Source: Galeopsis tetrahit (Eukaryota > Streptophyta > Magnoliopsida > Lamiales > Lamiaceae). Taken from it: a stretch of 64,000 bases of DNA. Location: NCBI GenBank assembly GCA_963675135.1, contig OY776125.1, positions 22,060,565 to 22,124,564 on the forward strand, in the 5' to 3' direction. The position numbers and the translations under genes were made by a program. Positions within the stretch are counted from its first letter, which is position 1. The number at the start of each line of letters is the position of its first letter. The notes beneath the pieces were generated by a model, which saw only the letters and a program-made list of their open reading frames with translations, was not told the DNA's origin and searched no databases. Shown in pieces: positions 31,490 through 42,656 of the stretch.

Positions 31490-34237
31490 AAGTCGGAGTG
31501 CCATTAAAACCTTGCCTGGAAAAACCATTCTTAGGGATAAAACCCAGATCAGGAAAAAGGTACACTCCTCTAAAAGTCAATATCTATAGAAAACATTATG
31601 TAAATCATTATGTAGAAATGAGAGTAAAAAGTCCGGGGGTAGCCTCTCCAGACACAATCAAGGCCAGTCTTGGCCACAACATCCGCCGCCTGGTTGGCCT
31701 CTCTGAAGACGTGTGAGTATTTGATTTGCATGTCATGCGTAAGAGGGTGGATCTGGCTCCAAAGGCCTTGCAGACGCCAAGGAATATAGGGATTGGTGCT
31801 CAGAAAAGTGTCAATCGTGAGTGTCGAGTCCGATTCAATCCAAAGGAAGTGTCATCCCTGATCATGTGCATACTTGATGGCCATAAGTACTGCTGCCAAC
31901 TCAACCTCAAGAGGGAGGCCCCAACCCACCTTAGTAGCGACCGCAGCCACGAAGAAACCCCTGAAGGTCCTGAAGACCGCCCCCGCATGCAGACTACCCG
32001 GGGAAGAAGAGGCACTACCGTCCGTGTTAACCTTGTACCAACCTGGATCAGGCGGCAACCAAATCACAGATGAATCGTGTCTCGTTGGCCTGTATCTACT
32101 CGAAACACCAAGAGTCCTAGCAATTAGTAGATCTCGAACTGTGTCGTCCGAATATCCCCTAGCTATGTTGTTGGTCTCCCTGATGCCTGAAATGATCTGA
32201 GTCATACATCTCTTAATAGAGGGCGAAACTCCATCGAATATCACCCTGTTCCGCAGAGTCCAAATGACCCAAATGGCAGTGACGAAGCCTGCCCTCCACA
32301 ACTCCAAAGACTGTGGACCCAATCGAACTCTAGTGGCCTGAAGAAAGATGTCTAGGAAGCTGACCCTTGTGTGAATCGTGACCCCAAACATGTGAGTCAA
32401 GATGCGTAGAATCTCCAATGTGAACGGACAATGGGCAAGCAGATGGTCCAACGACTCAGAATCCCCGCGGCATAGCATACAGATCGACGGACCCTGAATC
32501 CCAAAAGACGAGAGCCAATCCGCCGTGGGCAGCTTGCCCCAAACCGCTCTCCAAATTGCAGTGGAGCGACACATGGGCATAAAGGTGCCCCAAATCCATG
32601 ATGCCCAACCAAGCCTGGGCAGGGGTGACCTGAGCAAATCATATGCCATGCTGGAGGAGAGTTCCCCTGAAAGAGAACCCTCCCAAATACGTTTGTCAGG
32701 TCCCCTAAGCACCGTGATCTGTAGGATATCCCTTACAATCTCCGTAAATCTCATGATAAAGCACCTCGGGAAATACCAACAATCATCATAGAAGATATCC
32801 CCAACCGTGGAAGTGAGGGTAGAAGTGAACCAGTCAAGCAGACCCATCCTCTCAAAGATAGTATAACCGAGCCAATTGTCGTGCCAAAAGTTGACACGGG
32901 ATTCAATGCCGATCAGCCACCTCAAACCATCTCTAAGTCTTTTATCATGCAGACGAAGGCTCGGTCCAATAGAAGAGACTCTACCATAAGGTCTCAGCCT
33001 GTGCTCTGAATTAAAGTGCCTTCGATGCAGGAGTTCCGTATCTTGCGATTTGTTCTGAAGAATATTCCAGCTCAACTTACAGAGAAATGGGGCATTTGCT
33101 AGTCGGATAGAACGAACCCCAAGTCCTCCTTCCCCCAAAGGGGCACAGGCCCGCTGCCAAGAAACCGAACAAGCCGCATTCTTGCGGTTCATATCCCCTT
33201 TCCAAAGGAAGTTCACCATAGCCGACTCCACCTGTCGTAGTAAAGAACTGGGCCATTTGTAGACCATCATCGAATGTACCAAAGAGGCTGTGATGACTGA
33301 GTTAATCAGGCAACAACGACCGGCAAGGGACAAAGTGCTACCCTTCCACCTACTAAAGTTAGCTATGACAGAATCTGCAACTAGTTGTAAATAGGGTTGT
33401 AAATGAGTCGAGCCGAGCCGAACGCGATGCTGTTCAAGCTTGTTTGAAATATTATCGAGCTTTGAAATTAGTGTTTGAGCTTGTTTGATAACTAAACGAG
33501 CCGAGTTTGAACGAGCTTTATTCGAGCCGAACACGAGCCGAGCTCGAGTAGTTTGACATTTTTACACTAAATTTATCTTTTTTTACTTATCGAGCTCGAG
33601 CTCGAGCCGAGCTTTGGACCATACCGAACGTAAATATATGTTCAAACTTGTTTGATATCTATGTCGAATCGAGTTCAAACGAGCTTTTACCGAACGATCT
33701 CGAATCGAGTATCGAATAGCTTGGTTTGATTTTCAGCCCTAGTTGTAAATGCACTTTCCTTGGACTGTCGCGGAAGATTGGAACCCCCAGGTATGTGAAG
33801 GGGAGTGAGCCCTCAGTAATGCCAGTAATCTTGAATGTCCTACGACGCAGCCTCCGGGGTACGACTCTCCCAAAGAACACCCTAGACTTCGGAGGACTGT
33901 AGATCTGACCCGACAGTCGCCCATACCCTTGCAAGATGGAATGCAGGTTCCTGACGTTAGCGAGGAACATTACGAATGGGCTGGGGTCTACCTCTGTCTG
34001 TCTCCCAATCGATCCATCTTCCAAGAGCCTCTTCCGCGATACAGAACAATAAAGGAGACAAAGGATCACCCTGACGGACACCTCTCGTACAAGAAAAGAA
34101 ACCTTTCGGCTCCCCATTAACGAGAATCGAGATTGTAGCTGAGTCTAGAACTCCCCGGACCATAGAAATGAAGTCTGCTCTGAACCCCATCCTAGCCAAA
34201 ACCGCCTCCAAAAAACTGCCAGAAGATCGTGTCAAAC
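31490..34237 (-). pseudogene. LINE ORF2 fragment (reverse transcriptase to RNase H)
   Basis: Minus-strand LINE, 5' truncated within the reverse transcriptase. Visible in order: a thumb/palm piece with RGVRQGDPLSPLLF (34100), a finger region, PFTYLGVPIF (33790), a GRCCLINSV segment (33320), a zinc-binding linker with CMLCRGDSESLDHLLAHC (32470), and RNase H (VNTDGSASSS at 32030; the second half is shifted into another frame after 31852, with the ESDST motif read from the other frame). The Y/FADD catalytic motif is missing through a small deletion near 33960-34000. A 350-bp hAT-like MITE splits it at 33391/33742. Not functional; no target duplication could be fixed. Confidence 0.85.
33392..33741. 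mobile_element. hAT-like MITE, 350 bp, inside a LINE
   Basis: Ends are TAGGGTTGTAAAT at the left and the inverse TAGGGCTGAAAAT at the right, with exact 8-bp target duplications GTTGTAAA (33384-33391 and 33742-33749). The interior is rich in GAGCTCGAGCCGAGC-type words. Removing it and one duplication makes the LINE reading frames collinear, which supports the borders. Confidence 0.85.
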
Positions 34238-34379
34238 CCCTTAATCATTTGATGGTTAATTAATTACTACCAAAAAAGTCATCCTCCAAACTCAATCATG
34301 AGAGAAAAGAGAGAAAGTAACCTCCTATGCCAAAATGTGAGTTGTCCAGTTTTTTGTTCTTGGTTGGTATCGAAAGTCG

Positions 34380-34725
34380 CACACTTCAACCTCTGACATC
34401 AACCTTCTAATCTTGTCGACCCACACTCCCTCCGGGCTCAGAATATTCAACCGTGCCTCAATCATTTCCAAAGCTTATGCACAATCAGATACTACCATCA
34501 CCTTTCCAAAAAAATTCTCGATCGCTACTTGGATGCCTTGGTGTATTACCGCGAGCTCCCCTCCCAAAGCAGACCCCGGATTTCTGATTCTCACAGCCCT
34601 GTCCCCACCACTTTACCATCTTCATTCTTGATACAAAAGCCCACTCCGAACCTCCTTTCTTCTGGTGCAAAGGACGCATCCACTTCGATAATTGTTTCGC
34701 CCCTTGTTGTTGAACATTGCCTGTT
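34380..34725 (-). pseudogene. LINE RNase H remnant
   Basis: Minus-strand translation shows EVDASFAPEERRFGVGF and a DGKVVGTGL block of a LINE-type RNase H, then several stops. A separate decayed fragment, not joined to the LINE at 31490-34237. Confidence 0.55.
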
Positions 34726-34954
34726 CAGCCTACTTGCTTATTCTCTTCGTTTTTTATTTTGATTCTTCGAAAATAGATGTAAGGAGAGAATATATGAAAG
34801 AGGTGTTTAGATGCTTATTCTCATGCAAGATTCGATATTGGTTTAATTATATCCTTCGATTGATTAAAAATGGGCACTTACAAAATTACATACACTCGTA
34901 TTTGATACGTCTTTGAAAATATGAGTAAACTAAAATGGCAAATACTTGTGTGTA

Positions 34955-35150
34955 CCAGTTACATACATGTAACTTGTTCCTATTTAATACAATTTTCTAA
35001 ATGGGTTGAGTTATGACAAATACAGTATAATATTAGTTCAAATAAAGTATAATATTAGTTCAAATACAGTATAGTATTAGTTCACATATTATATAGTATT
35101 AATTCAAACATTAAATATGAACAAGTTACATGTATGTAACTGATATATAA
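34955..35150. mobile_element. Small inverted-repeat element with internal tandem repeats
   Basis: A left arm CAGTTACATACATGTAAC at 34959 and a right arm inverse (gttacatgtatgtaactg) ending near 35141 form about 24-bp inverted repeats, including ACTTGTTC. Between them is a 20-22-bp tandem array 'agtataatattagttcaaat' (about 35025-35105). No coding potential. Confidence 0.5.
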
Positions 35151-35229
35151 GAGTGAAACCCAAATAAAATAACAAAAGATTGTTGGGATGCATAGTTCTA
35201 TTCCAACTAGGTATTTATATCTGAACGTC

Positions 35230-35384
35230 CTATGTCCCTTCACAAATTACTCAAACAAACCATTCAAATAATTATGTAGATGGGGGGGGGGTGTTTTAAT
35301 GAAATTACCTATGTCCCTTCACAAATTACTCAAAACAAACAACTCAAATAATTGTATAGATTATTGGGGGTTATAATGAAATTA
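35230..35384. repeat. Direct tandem duplication of about 78 bp
   Basis: Two adjacent copies of a unit beginning CCTATGTCCCTTCACAAATT and ending AATGAAATTACC. The first copy carries a run of ten G (35282-35291), the second a shorter gggggtt. Confidence 0.7.
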
Positions 35385-35483
35385 CCCCACAACCGTTGCA
35401 ATAATTCATAACTCATTCAAGTGAATAATTGAGACTCGTATCCGTATCCATAGGAAGTTAGGAGCCCAAAAATTGACATAAAC

Positions 35484-35990
35484 TCTACGATGCACGCTCT
35501 TTTCAAGTGTGAAGGAGTGAAAGAAGTGTGGAAGGAGTTGGGATGGAGGCATATTCTTAAAATTGGAGAGCAGGTTAATACACTTGATTTTTTTGCCATC
35601 ATTAAGGAGGGACAAAATCAATGGGAATTTGAGCGAGTAATTATGATAGCTTGGGGGATATGGAGCTCGAGATGTAAGGTCTTGCATGATGAGGAGAGCA
35701 AGAAGTATAAGATTGATAAGAAGGTTGGAGATAATGTTTTGAGATAGCTTGGGGGTGGAGTTGAGAGCGATTGAGATGGCTATGGTTGTGGCGAGCCGTA
35801 GGAAGAAAGAAAGAATTGAGGTCAAAAGCGATTCCAAACAAGAGCCCAAAGTCTCGCTCAGAGGGTGGTACACTCTACCATGTCTCATGATAGAAATGGA
35901 GTAGTGAATTAATCCATAGGTTTTTATGAGGAATGTTTCCTCCTGGATCTTTAGTTGGCTACCTACGGATGTTTGTGTTCAAAAAAAAAA
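35484..35990 (+). pseudogene. 5'-truncated LINE 3' end (RNase H linker), plus strand
   Basis: The plus-strand frame 35490-35747 encodes LFKCEGVKEVWKELGW and MIAWGIWSSRCKVLHDE, typical of the zinc-linker to RNase H junction of plant LINEs. A shifted RNase H fragment with LRAIEMAMV and KSDS follows, and a poly(A) of 14 (35977-35990). Flanking TTGACATAAACT (about 35473) and TTGGCATGAACT (35991) may be a decayed target duplication. This fragment is opposite in strand to its LINE neighbours. Confidence 0.65.
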
Positions 35991-36135
35991 AAAATTGGCA
36001 TGAACTTGTATTTTCTAAACTCTGACTTGGGCCTCCACAATTTAGGGTAGTGGGCTGAGTTATTTGGAGTTGGCCCACGTTATTCTCTCCCAATTAATTA
36101 ACTTGGGGCGTGGGTTATATAACCCTCCAACTTTG

Positions 36136-39100
36136 TTTTTTTTTTTTTTAATACAGTAGCTGCATAGCCAAACAACAAATTGGAATAAAGAAAATACTCC
36201 TTAGAACAATGTTATGCTTGCGAACTGTCGAGGTACATTATCATCTCTCCAATCTTGAGAAGAGTGATTCGTCGCGGCCCATCTTGCTAATGCATCAGGC
36301 GCCATATTCTTCGTTCTAGACATATGTTCAATCTCGCACACTATAAAATTGTTTTGTAATTGTCGAATCCTGTCCAGAACATAACCTTCCGCGCTCCATA
36401 TCATATGCTTCCCCTTCACTGCACCGACTGCCTCCATCGAATCCGAGAGTACTCTCACATCCTTGTGCCCTTGTCCCAAACACCACCTAAGTCCTTCTTC
36501 AATTGCTCGCAACTCCGCCCCCAAGACTGAGCCCAGATGCATCACTGATTTGCACATTGCCCCTATCACGCTCTTGTTTCATCTCCCCATAATCGCCCTG
36601 TGATAGGGCCTAACTCTACACTTAAAACCAAGGTGTTAAGTGAGAGGATTGTCCAGGCTTATAAGCCCACCCAAGACCATCTCTCTATCCGATGTGGGAT
36701 ACCTTAATACCCTCCCTCACGTGAGACGGGGACAAGGTCGACACGTGGTTCAACAGGTGGATCCAGACATCGAAGTAGAGAGTTGGCTCTGACACCATGT
36801 GATAAGGCCTAACTCTACACTTAAAACCAAGGTGTTAAGTGAGAGGATTGCCCAGGCTTATAAGCCCACCCAAGACCATCTCTCTATCCGATGTGGGATA
36901 CCTTAATACCCTCAGCCAACTCTCTACTTCGATGTCTAGATCCACCTGTTGAACCACGTGTCGACCTTGTCCCCGTCTCACGTGAGGGAGGGTATTAAGG
37001 TATCCCACATCGGATAGAGAGATGGTCTTGGGTGGGCTTATAAGCCTGGAAAATCCTCTCACTTAACACCTGAGTTTTAAGTGTAGAGTTAGGCCTTATC
37101 ACACGCCCCAACTCCATACCGTCCCTCTTCCTCCTTAAATGCCGCGTCGACCATCAAAATATGCTTATATGTCCAAGCTTCCTCTCTTTCCCCTACTGTG
37201 CTCTCTACCACATTTCCAGCCCTCCGTCTACACTCCTGGTAATCCCGAAGCCAAACTAACGCCCACTCCATATCAATAAATGGTCCCCCATCTCCCTTCA
37301 CTTTCGACGCTTTTTCGCCCCTAGCTGGACAATGTAAAATAATGCACCTTTCCTTCCATATCCCCCAAGCTAAAACCACCAATTCCTCCTCCATTTTTCC
37401 ATTAACTCCGCATTCCATTCAAGGCATAAAATCAACAATTCGTTGACCTTTACATTTCTTAATCTCCTTCCACGAGTCATGTATTTTCCATACATACTTA
37501 ACCAAAGGGCCGAAAAATAAAACATAGGTTGTACTTGCCTCATAAGCACCACAAAGTTTACAATTACCTGGCACCGGTATATGATGTCACCTTAGATTCT
37601 CCTCCGTGGCTAATATGTCCCCCCATGCTTTCCACCAGAAAATTTTGACCTTGGGTGGGACCTCTATGCTCGATATATGCCTCCATCTTTTACGCTCCTC
37701 CTCATTATTCGAGACTGTCGTTGTCCACTTACTCTTTGCATGTGTATCAGTACCATGCCAATACCCAGATCGCACTGAATACCTCCCTCTCTTCTCAGGT
37801 TTCCAAAAAAGAGAATCCCTCTCCTGTGGTCCGCCTATAGGCGTACGTAAGATCGCTTATTCCTCCATAGGCAGAAAGTTATGTCGTATGAGCTCTTCAT
37901 TCCATGTACCATCATTATTGATAAAGCGACTCACTGTAGAGCTACTTGCTTTCCTTGATATGATTCTCCCTTCCCCAATTTCCACTACCCATCTATCCTT
38001 AAAAAGTTTAATCGTCTTTCCATTACCAACTCTCCAACGTAACCCATTTTCTAGTAAGTCTTTACTCCAACAAAGAGACCTCCATATAAACGATGGATTG
38101 TTCCCAATTTTAGCTTCCAACACTCCCGTGTGTTTAAAATACCTCGCCTTAAGGACCTTGCTCAATAATGAATTCGGATATTATATAAGCCTCCATAGTT
38201 GCTTAGCCAGCAAAGCCTTGTTAAAGTGCACCATGCCCCTAAAAGCCATTCCCCCCGTTTCCTTTGCCGCACACATCATCTTCCATTTCTTCCAATGAAG
38301 TTTCTTCCCACCTTTCTTTAGCCCCCACCAAAAATCTGCTATTACACGTTCAATCTCATGACATATTGAACTTATCACTCGAAAGCATGACATAGTATAT
38401 GTAGGGACTTCTTCTATGATAACTTTAATGAAGACCTCCTGTCCCCCTTCCGAAAAATTATTTTCTGACCACGCATCCAACTTTTTAAGCACCCTATCTC
38501 TTTAGAAACCAATTTGAAGCCTCTTCGCCTTCATAGAGAAGGTTGGGAGCCCCAGATACATCTCATGCCCACTTGTCATCCGAATCTGCAAATTACCTCG
38601 AACCTTTTGGATATTACTCTTCCTCGTATTTGGGCTGAAAGATACAGTCGATTTTTCATATTTTACTTTCTGACCCAAGACCTCCTCGTACCATCTTAGC
38701 ATCTCCTTCACCTTTGCACAATCTGCATCTGTTGCCTTAAAAAATAAGAGACTGTCGTCGGCAAAGAATAAATGAGTAACACTCGGTGCCCCCTTGCTAT
38801 TTTGATTCCTGATAATCTGGATTCCTTTGCCACTTTCCGTAGTAAGGCCGAGAGCCCTTGAGCACAAATAACAAACAGAAAAGGGGATAATGGATCCCCT
38901 TGTCGTAGTCCCTTTGATGGTTTGAGCTTTTCCAATATTCTGTCATTTACCTTAAAGGCATAGTGCACCGTTGTAATGCATTTCATCAACACGGTCACTA
39001 TCTTGTTGCTAAACCACCCCATCTTTAAAAGAATCATCTCCATATATCTCTACTCCACTCTATCGTATGCTTTGCTCATATCGAGTTTTAAAGCTGCATA

Positions 39101-39175
39101 CCCGTCCTTGCTCTTGTTGTTCCATATTTTTTAAAAAGGAGTATGGATCTCTCCAGAAATGCTCTCGTCTTGATC
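36136..39175 (-). pseudogene. LINE ORF2 3' part (LINE A), split by a palindromic insertion
   Basis: The minus-strand LINE ends at a T-run (about 36136-36149, its poly(A)). From the 5' side it shows LKLDMSKAYDRVE (39080), LRQGDPLSPFLFV (38880), FFADDSLLFF (38760, aspartates present), YLGLPTF (38550), a maturation/thumb region (38181-38492), a zinc linker (37370-37775) and RNase H (VDAAFKEEEGRYG at 37130, GAELRAIE at 36510, LSDSMEAV at 36440). Stops and frame changes are frequent. The region before KDGYAALKLD is missing about 160 residues of reverse transcriptase. RNase H is split by the 505-bp insertion at 36599-37103. Confidence 0.85.
36599..37103. mobile_element. Palindromic TRIM-like LTR element with U5 ends on both sides
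   Basis: Flanked by the exact 5-bp duplication CGCCC (36594-36598 and 37104-37108). Segment order on the plus strand: LTR inverted (36599-36719, 121 bp), 78-bp interior inverted (36720-36797), LTR inverted (36798-36914, 117 bp), interior in plus orientation lacking its first 10 bases (36915-36982), LTR plus (36983-37103, 121 bp). Read in sense, the LTR is TGAGGG...TTATCACA and is followed by TGGTGTCAGAGC, a methionine-tRNA-type primer site with one mismatch. Both outer ends are therefore the LTR 3' (U5) end. No coding capacity; LTR length fits a terminal-repeat retrotransposon in miniature. Confidence 0.85.
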
Positions 39176-39335
39176 AGGTTATACTAATTTTGGGGAAATT
39201 CAGCAAGGCTTTAGCTTGTTTTGTTACGATTTAAATCCACTTAATTTGTTTGAATTAAAAAAGTAAACAAATAGATTTGAGAGAAATCCATGTTTGTACT
39301 CAATTATTTTATATATGTATTTCTTGTGTTTTCAG

Positions 39336-40736
39336 CAGTTGAGGTCGGACAATCCACTTGATGAGCCACTTCCTTTGGATTTGAGACTTGAAAAAACTCC
39401 CTCATTATTGGATTTTATTGAGATGAAGATGTCTGGAGTAAACATTGAATCGAAACCTACTGGAATTGTGAACAAGAATAATAAAAAGATGAAGGCTTCA
39501 AATTTTATGGCTTCATTATTGAGAATTAGCAGTTGGAAGCTAGTACTAGCCTATCAACTTTTGCCTTACATACATACTATAATGGTTCGAAAATTCGAAT
39601 TCATGTTTATGTTATTAGATTGGTGTGTGATTTTACATTTTTCATCTGCTGGATTTTGTGGCAGTATAAGTCTAGATACGAAGGTGATGTGGTGGTCAAA
39701 TTTTATTTTGTGAGGCGTAAACTTGTTTGGGAAGTTCTTGAAGGTGGTCTCAAGAGTAAAATAGAGATTTAGTGGTCTGATATTAAAGCTCTGAAAGTTG
39801 AATGCCCTGAAGATGCTAATGGCACTCTAACTATAATGGTACACTGTTTTATATTACTAGTAAGTAATAATTTCAATACCATAAAGAAATAGCCTCTTAC
39901 TTATTCTGCTACATGGTCAAGTTAGCTCGACGACCTGCTTTTTTCCGTGAGACAAATCCACAACCCAGAAAACATACTATGTGGCAGGAAAGCGATGACT
40001 TTACTGATGGGCAAACCAGCAAAATCAAGTAAGCACTTACACATTTCAACAATCACTTTGATCGATCATGTGTCTAACTTCGCTTCTCTGTAGGGTACAT
40101 TATACAGAGTTCCCTCCCGATGTGCTAGACAAGCATTATGAAAAGTTTATCAAGTACGACACTCGCCTTAATATTTTGAGTCAACAACGTGAAAAAATAG
40201 TTGTGGATCCCCCCCCCCCCAAATACTTTGAATTACCACAAGAGTCGTCTGAAGGTGATGGGCCCTCTGTGGCCTCATCAGCTTGTGCACAGTCGCCATT
40301 GACAGTTCAAAGTGTGTTCAAAGATCCTACCTCAGGTATGATGTAATTCTAGTATATTGTAATATGCATTAACTTTATGTCAACAGATGATTTTATTGGA
40401 AACTTTATTCCAAACGATGATCAACCCATGGAAAACATCTCCCAATTGTTGCTGAGCGACGATCAGTGTGTAAGTTCAATGGGTTTGGATGAAAAGTCCA
40501 TAATGAAGAAGGTGAATTCTATGTGCTGCCTACTGTAGCAAGATCCAGCTAAAGAGAATTGTTCTCAAGTTGTTGCTGATAGTGGAAAGAATGTCGTCTG
40601 TTTCGACCTTGTGAATGATTATATGCTCGAGAGTTCCACGCAGGCCTCTGAAGGTGCCATGCCAAGAAGAGACTCGTTAGAAGACCTGCTTCTTTATCTT
40701 CCGCGCATTGCTTCTCTTCCAAAATTATTTGAATAA
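39336..40736 (+). pseudogene. Broken plant gene of a conserved uncharacterised family
   Basis: Five plus-strand exon remnants: 39336-39539, 39665-39838, 39922-40028, 40094-40335 and 40387-40736. Conserved-looking blocks are SDNPLDEPLPL, KASNFMASLLRI, YKSRYEGDVVVKFYF, LVWEVLEGGLKSKIEI, FFRETNPQPRKHTMW, and a C-terminal SLEDLLLYLPRIASLPK. I recall this architecture from plant proteins annotated as TRF-like or uncharacterised; the name is uncertain. Defects: an in-frame TAG at 39770-39772, another TAG at 40536-40538, and the splice donor after exon 1 reads CT instead of GT. The 5' part is missing: LINE A ends about 160 bp upstream, in what would be intron. Introns persist, so it is not a retrocopy. 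Confidence 0.7.
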
Positions 40737-41111
40737 TACTACATTAGTAGTATCTTTAGCATTGGAAGGTCCTTAACTACTAACTAGTAGTAGTAGACTA
40801 TTTATTAGCTAGCTGGTATGATGGGAAACCATGATTCTTAAAGAAATTTAGCTGCTATATGTATTGGTTAACTGTCATTAATTATAAAATTATTACCAAC
40901 CTAAATAAATTACACATTTTAATTTATTTCAATGTCATACAATTTAATTAAATCACTTCTTCTTAAAGAAAAAATGAAATGTTCAATCTTCATCCCCTGT
41001 TGTTCTTCCAATAAATATCCACACATAATATAAGAAAGAGGCTCTGATGGAATAAAAAGTTTGGAAATTTTACTTAGGATGGGATTTATATGTATAGTTT
41101 AATGATGGTAA
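40737..41111. other. Flank between the pseudogene and the Sirevirus-type element
   Basis: AT-rich, noncoding, probably 3' flank of the pseudogene. Ends in the CATGT target duplication (41112-41116). Confidence 0.4.
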
Positions 41112-41116
41112 CATGT

Positions 41117-42458
41117 TGTTGGGATATGAATCCTAGAACAAGTCCTAAATGATGAATAAAAGATAAAAGATAAAGTTTTGATAAGCCAAAAGAAGACTTG
41201 AATATTTTCTAAGTGTTGACTGATCTAGTCTAGTTGAGTAGAAGTCGTCTTGTACAGATCAGTAGAGTTCACAAGACAAGTACTAGTTAAAGACAAGTAC
41301 AATTGTATAATACAAGTATTATTAAAAGATAAGTACGATTTATAAGTACTTCATATTTGATTGTATATGTTAGATTATTATTGAGCTATAATTGTTGTAT
41401 AGAGCTCATGTTTTTGTATGTAATAGATAGATTCATTGTATAGTTATAAGTTGACTAAGCTTTGTTATAAAAGCTTAATGTAATGTAATAGTCTTGTTAG
41501 ATTAGATGATAGGACTAGATTAGTTCTATTAGAAGTCTACTGCACAAGAAGAGAAGACCAGTCTACTACTCAAGACAGGTGGACTACAAGTCAAGTGCAT
41601 CTACTAGACTACACAAGACAAGTTAACATGAAGTTAGTTACAAATACGCGTGAAAGATAAGGATGGAGAAGTTAGTTATGGAATAACTAATTCGTAACAA
41701 GAAACGCGTGTATGGATATAAAGATTCAGTTGAAATCAGTTATCAAGAAAGGTTGGTTACAACTACCCGAATTCTTGAAGTTCGAAGTCTATAAATACTT
41801 GAAGGAGTTTATCATTTGAAGACTACTGATAATTGAGATACTGATTACTGAGATATTGATACTGCAAGCATTGTTGAAGATTCAAGTGAAGTTTTCTCTC
41901 AGAGATTGAAGTTCAGAAAGTAAAGCTACACAAGACAAGTGAAGATCAGAAGGCTACTACTGAACGAAGAGAAGTTTATTTTCTTTTGTTGTTTCAAGTT
42001 GCTAGTTACTTGTAAAATAGCTAGTAAGATCGAAGAGGCACTTGGAAGTGTTATCGAGAAGATCTAAGTCTTATTTCTTGGGACTTAAAGCCACAAGAAC
42101 ATATTACTCCATTGGACGAGTTAATAAGAATTTCACAACTGGGTTTGTGAGAGTGGATGTAGACAAGTTGTCGAACCACTATAAATCTCGTGTTTGATTT
42201 ACTTTACTATTTTGTTTGTTGTTTAATTGGTTAATTGTTTAGTTGATTGAATTACATAACTGATCTAGACTAGTTGAGTATACATAAAACAGAGTTCTCG
42301 AATTAAGTTGAGTATAAACTTTAATTGGGCTCATTGTTAATTTCGTATTCCGCACAGTGTAATTATGATATATCGAAAGATTTTAGAAAAGTCTATTCAC
42401 CCCCCTCTAGACATTTTCTTTAGCTTCCCTCGATATTAACTCAACTTAGGGACCTACA
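41117..42458 (+). repeat. 5' LTR of the Sirevirus-type element
   Basis: 1342 bp, TG...CA. It has 17 bp more than the 3' LTR, located near 41271-41290 at a short repeated ACAAGTAC word and consistent with replication slippage. Rich in GACAAGT/CTAGAC words. A TATAAATAC box near 41790 is a candidate promoter. Confidence 0.92.
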
Positions 42459-42460
42459 AG

Positions 42461-42472
42461 TGGTATCAGAGC
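42461..42472 (+). promoter_or_regulatory. Primer-binding site, initiator-methionine tRNA
   Basis: TGGTATCAGAGC, a perfect 12-base match to the common plant site, two bases after the 5' LTR. Confidence 0.92.
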
Positions 42473-42656
42473 AGTAGTTTACGAACTGCTGTTTCTTGAT
42501 AACCGACTTAAGACTTAGGGTGAAGTCTTGGTCCTTGATTGTTCTTGTATACGTGTTCTTGATCATATTCTTGTAACATCTGTTTTCGTGCTCCCTGTTC
42601 TTGACTTATCTGTTATTCTTGATCATAACTCTACTTAGCACTTATTTCTTGAAATC

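Noticed and set aside
36599..37103. Cassandra-type TRIM with 5S rRNA promoter
   Set aside because: The LTR has a GTTAAGTGAGAGG-like word but no convincing 5S A-box/C-box arrangement, so only the general TRIM label is kept.
41117..42458. Direct 13-kb-spaced repeat as a segmental duplication
   Set aside because: The paired copies are LTRs: TG...CA ends, adjacent primer site and purine tract, 5-bp target duplication.
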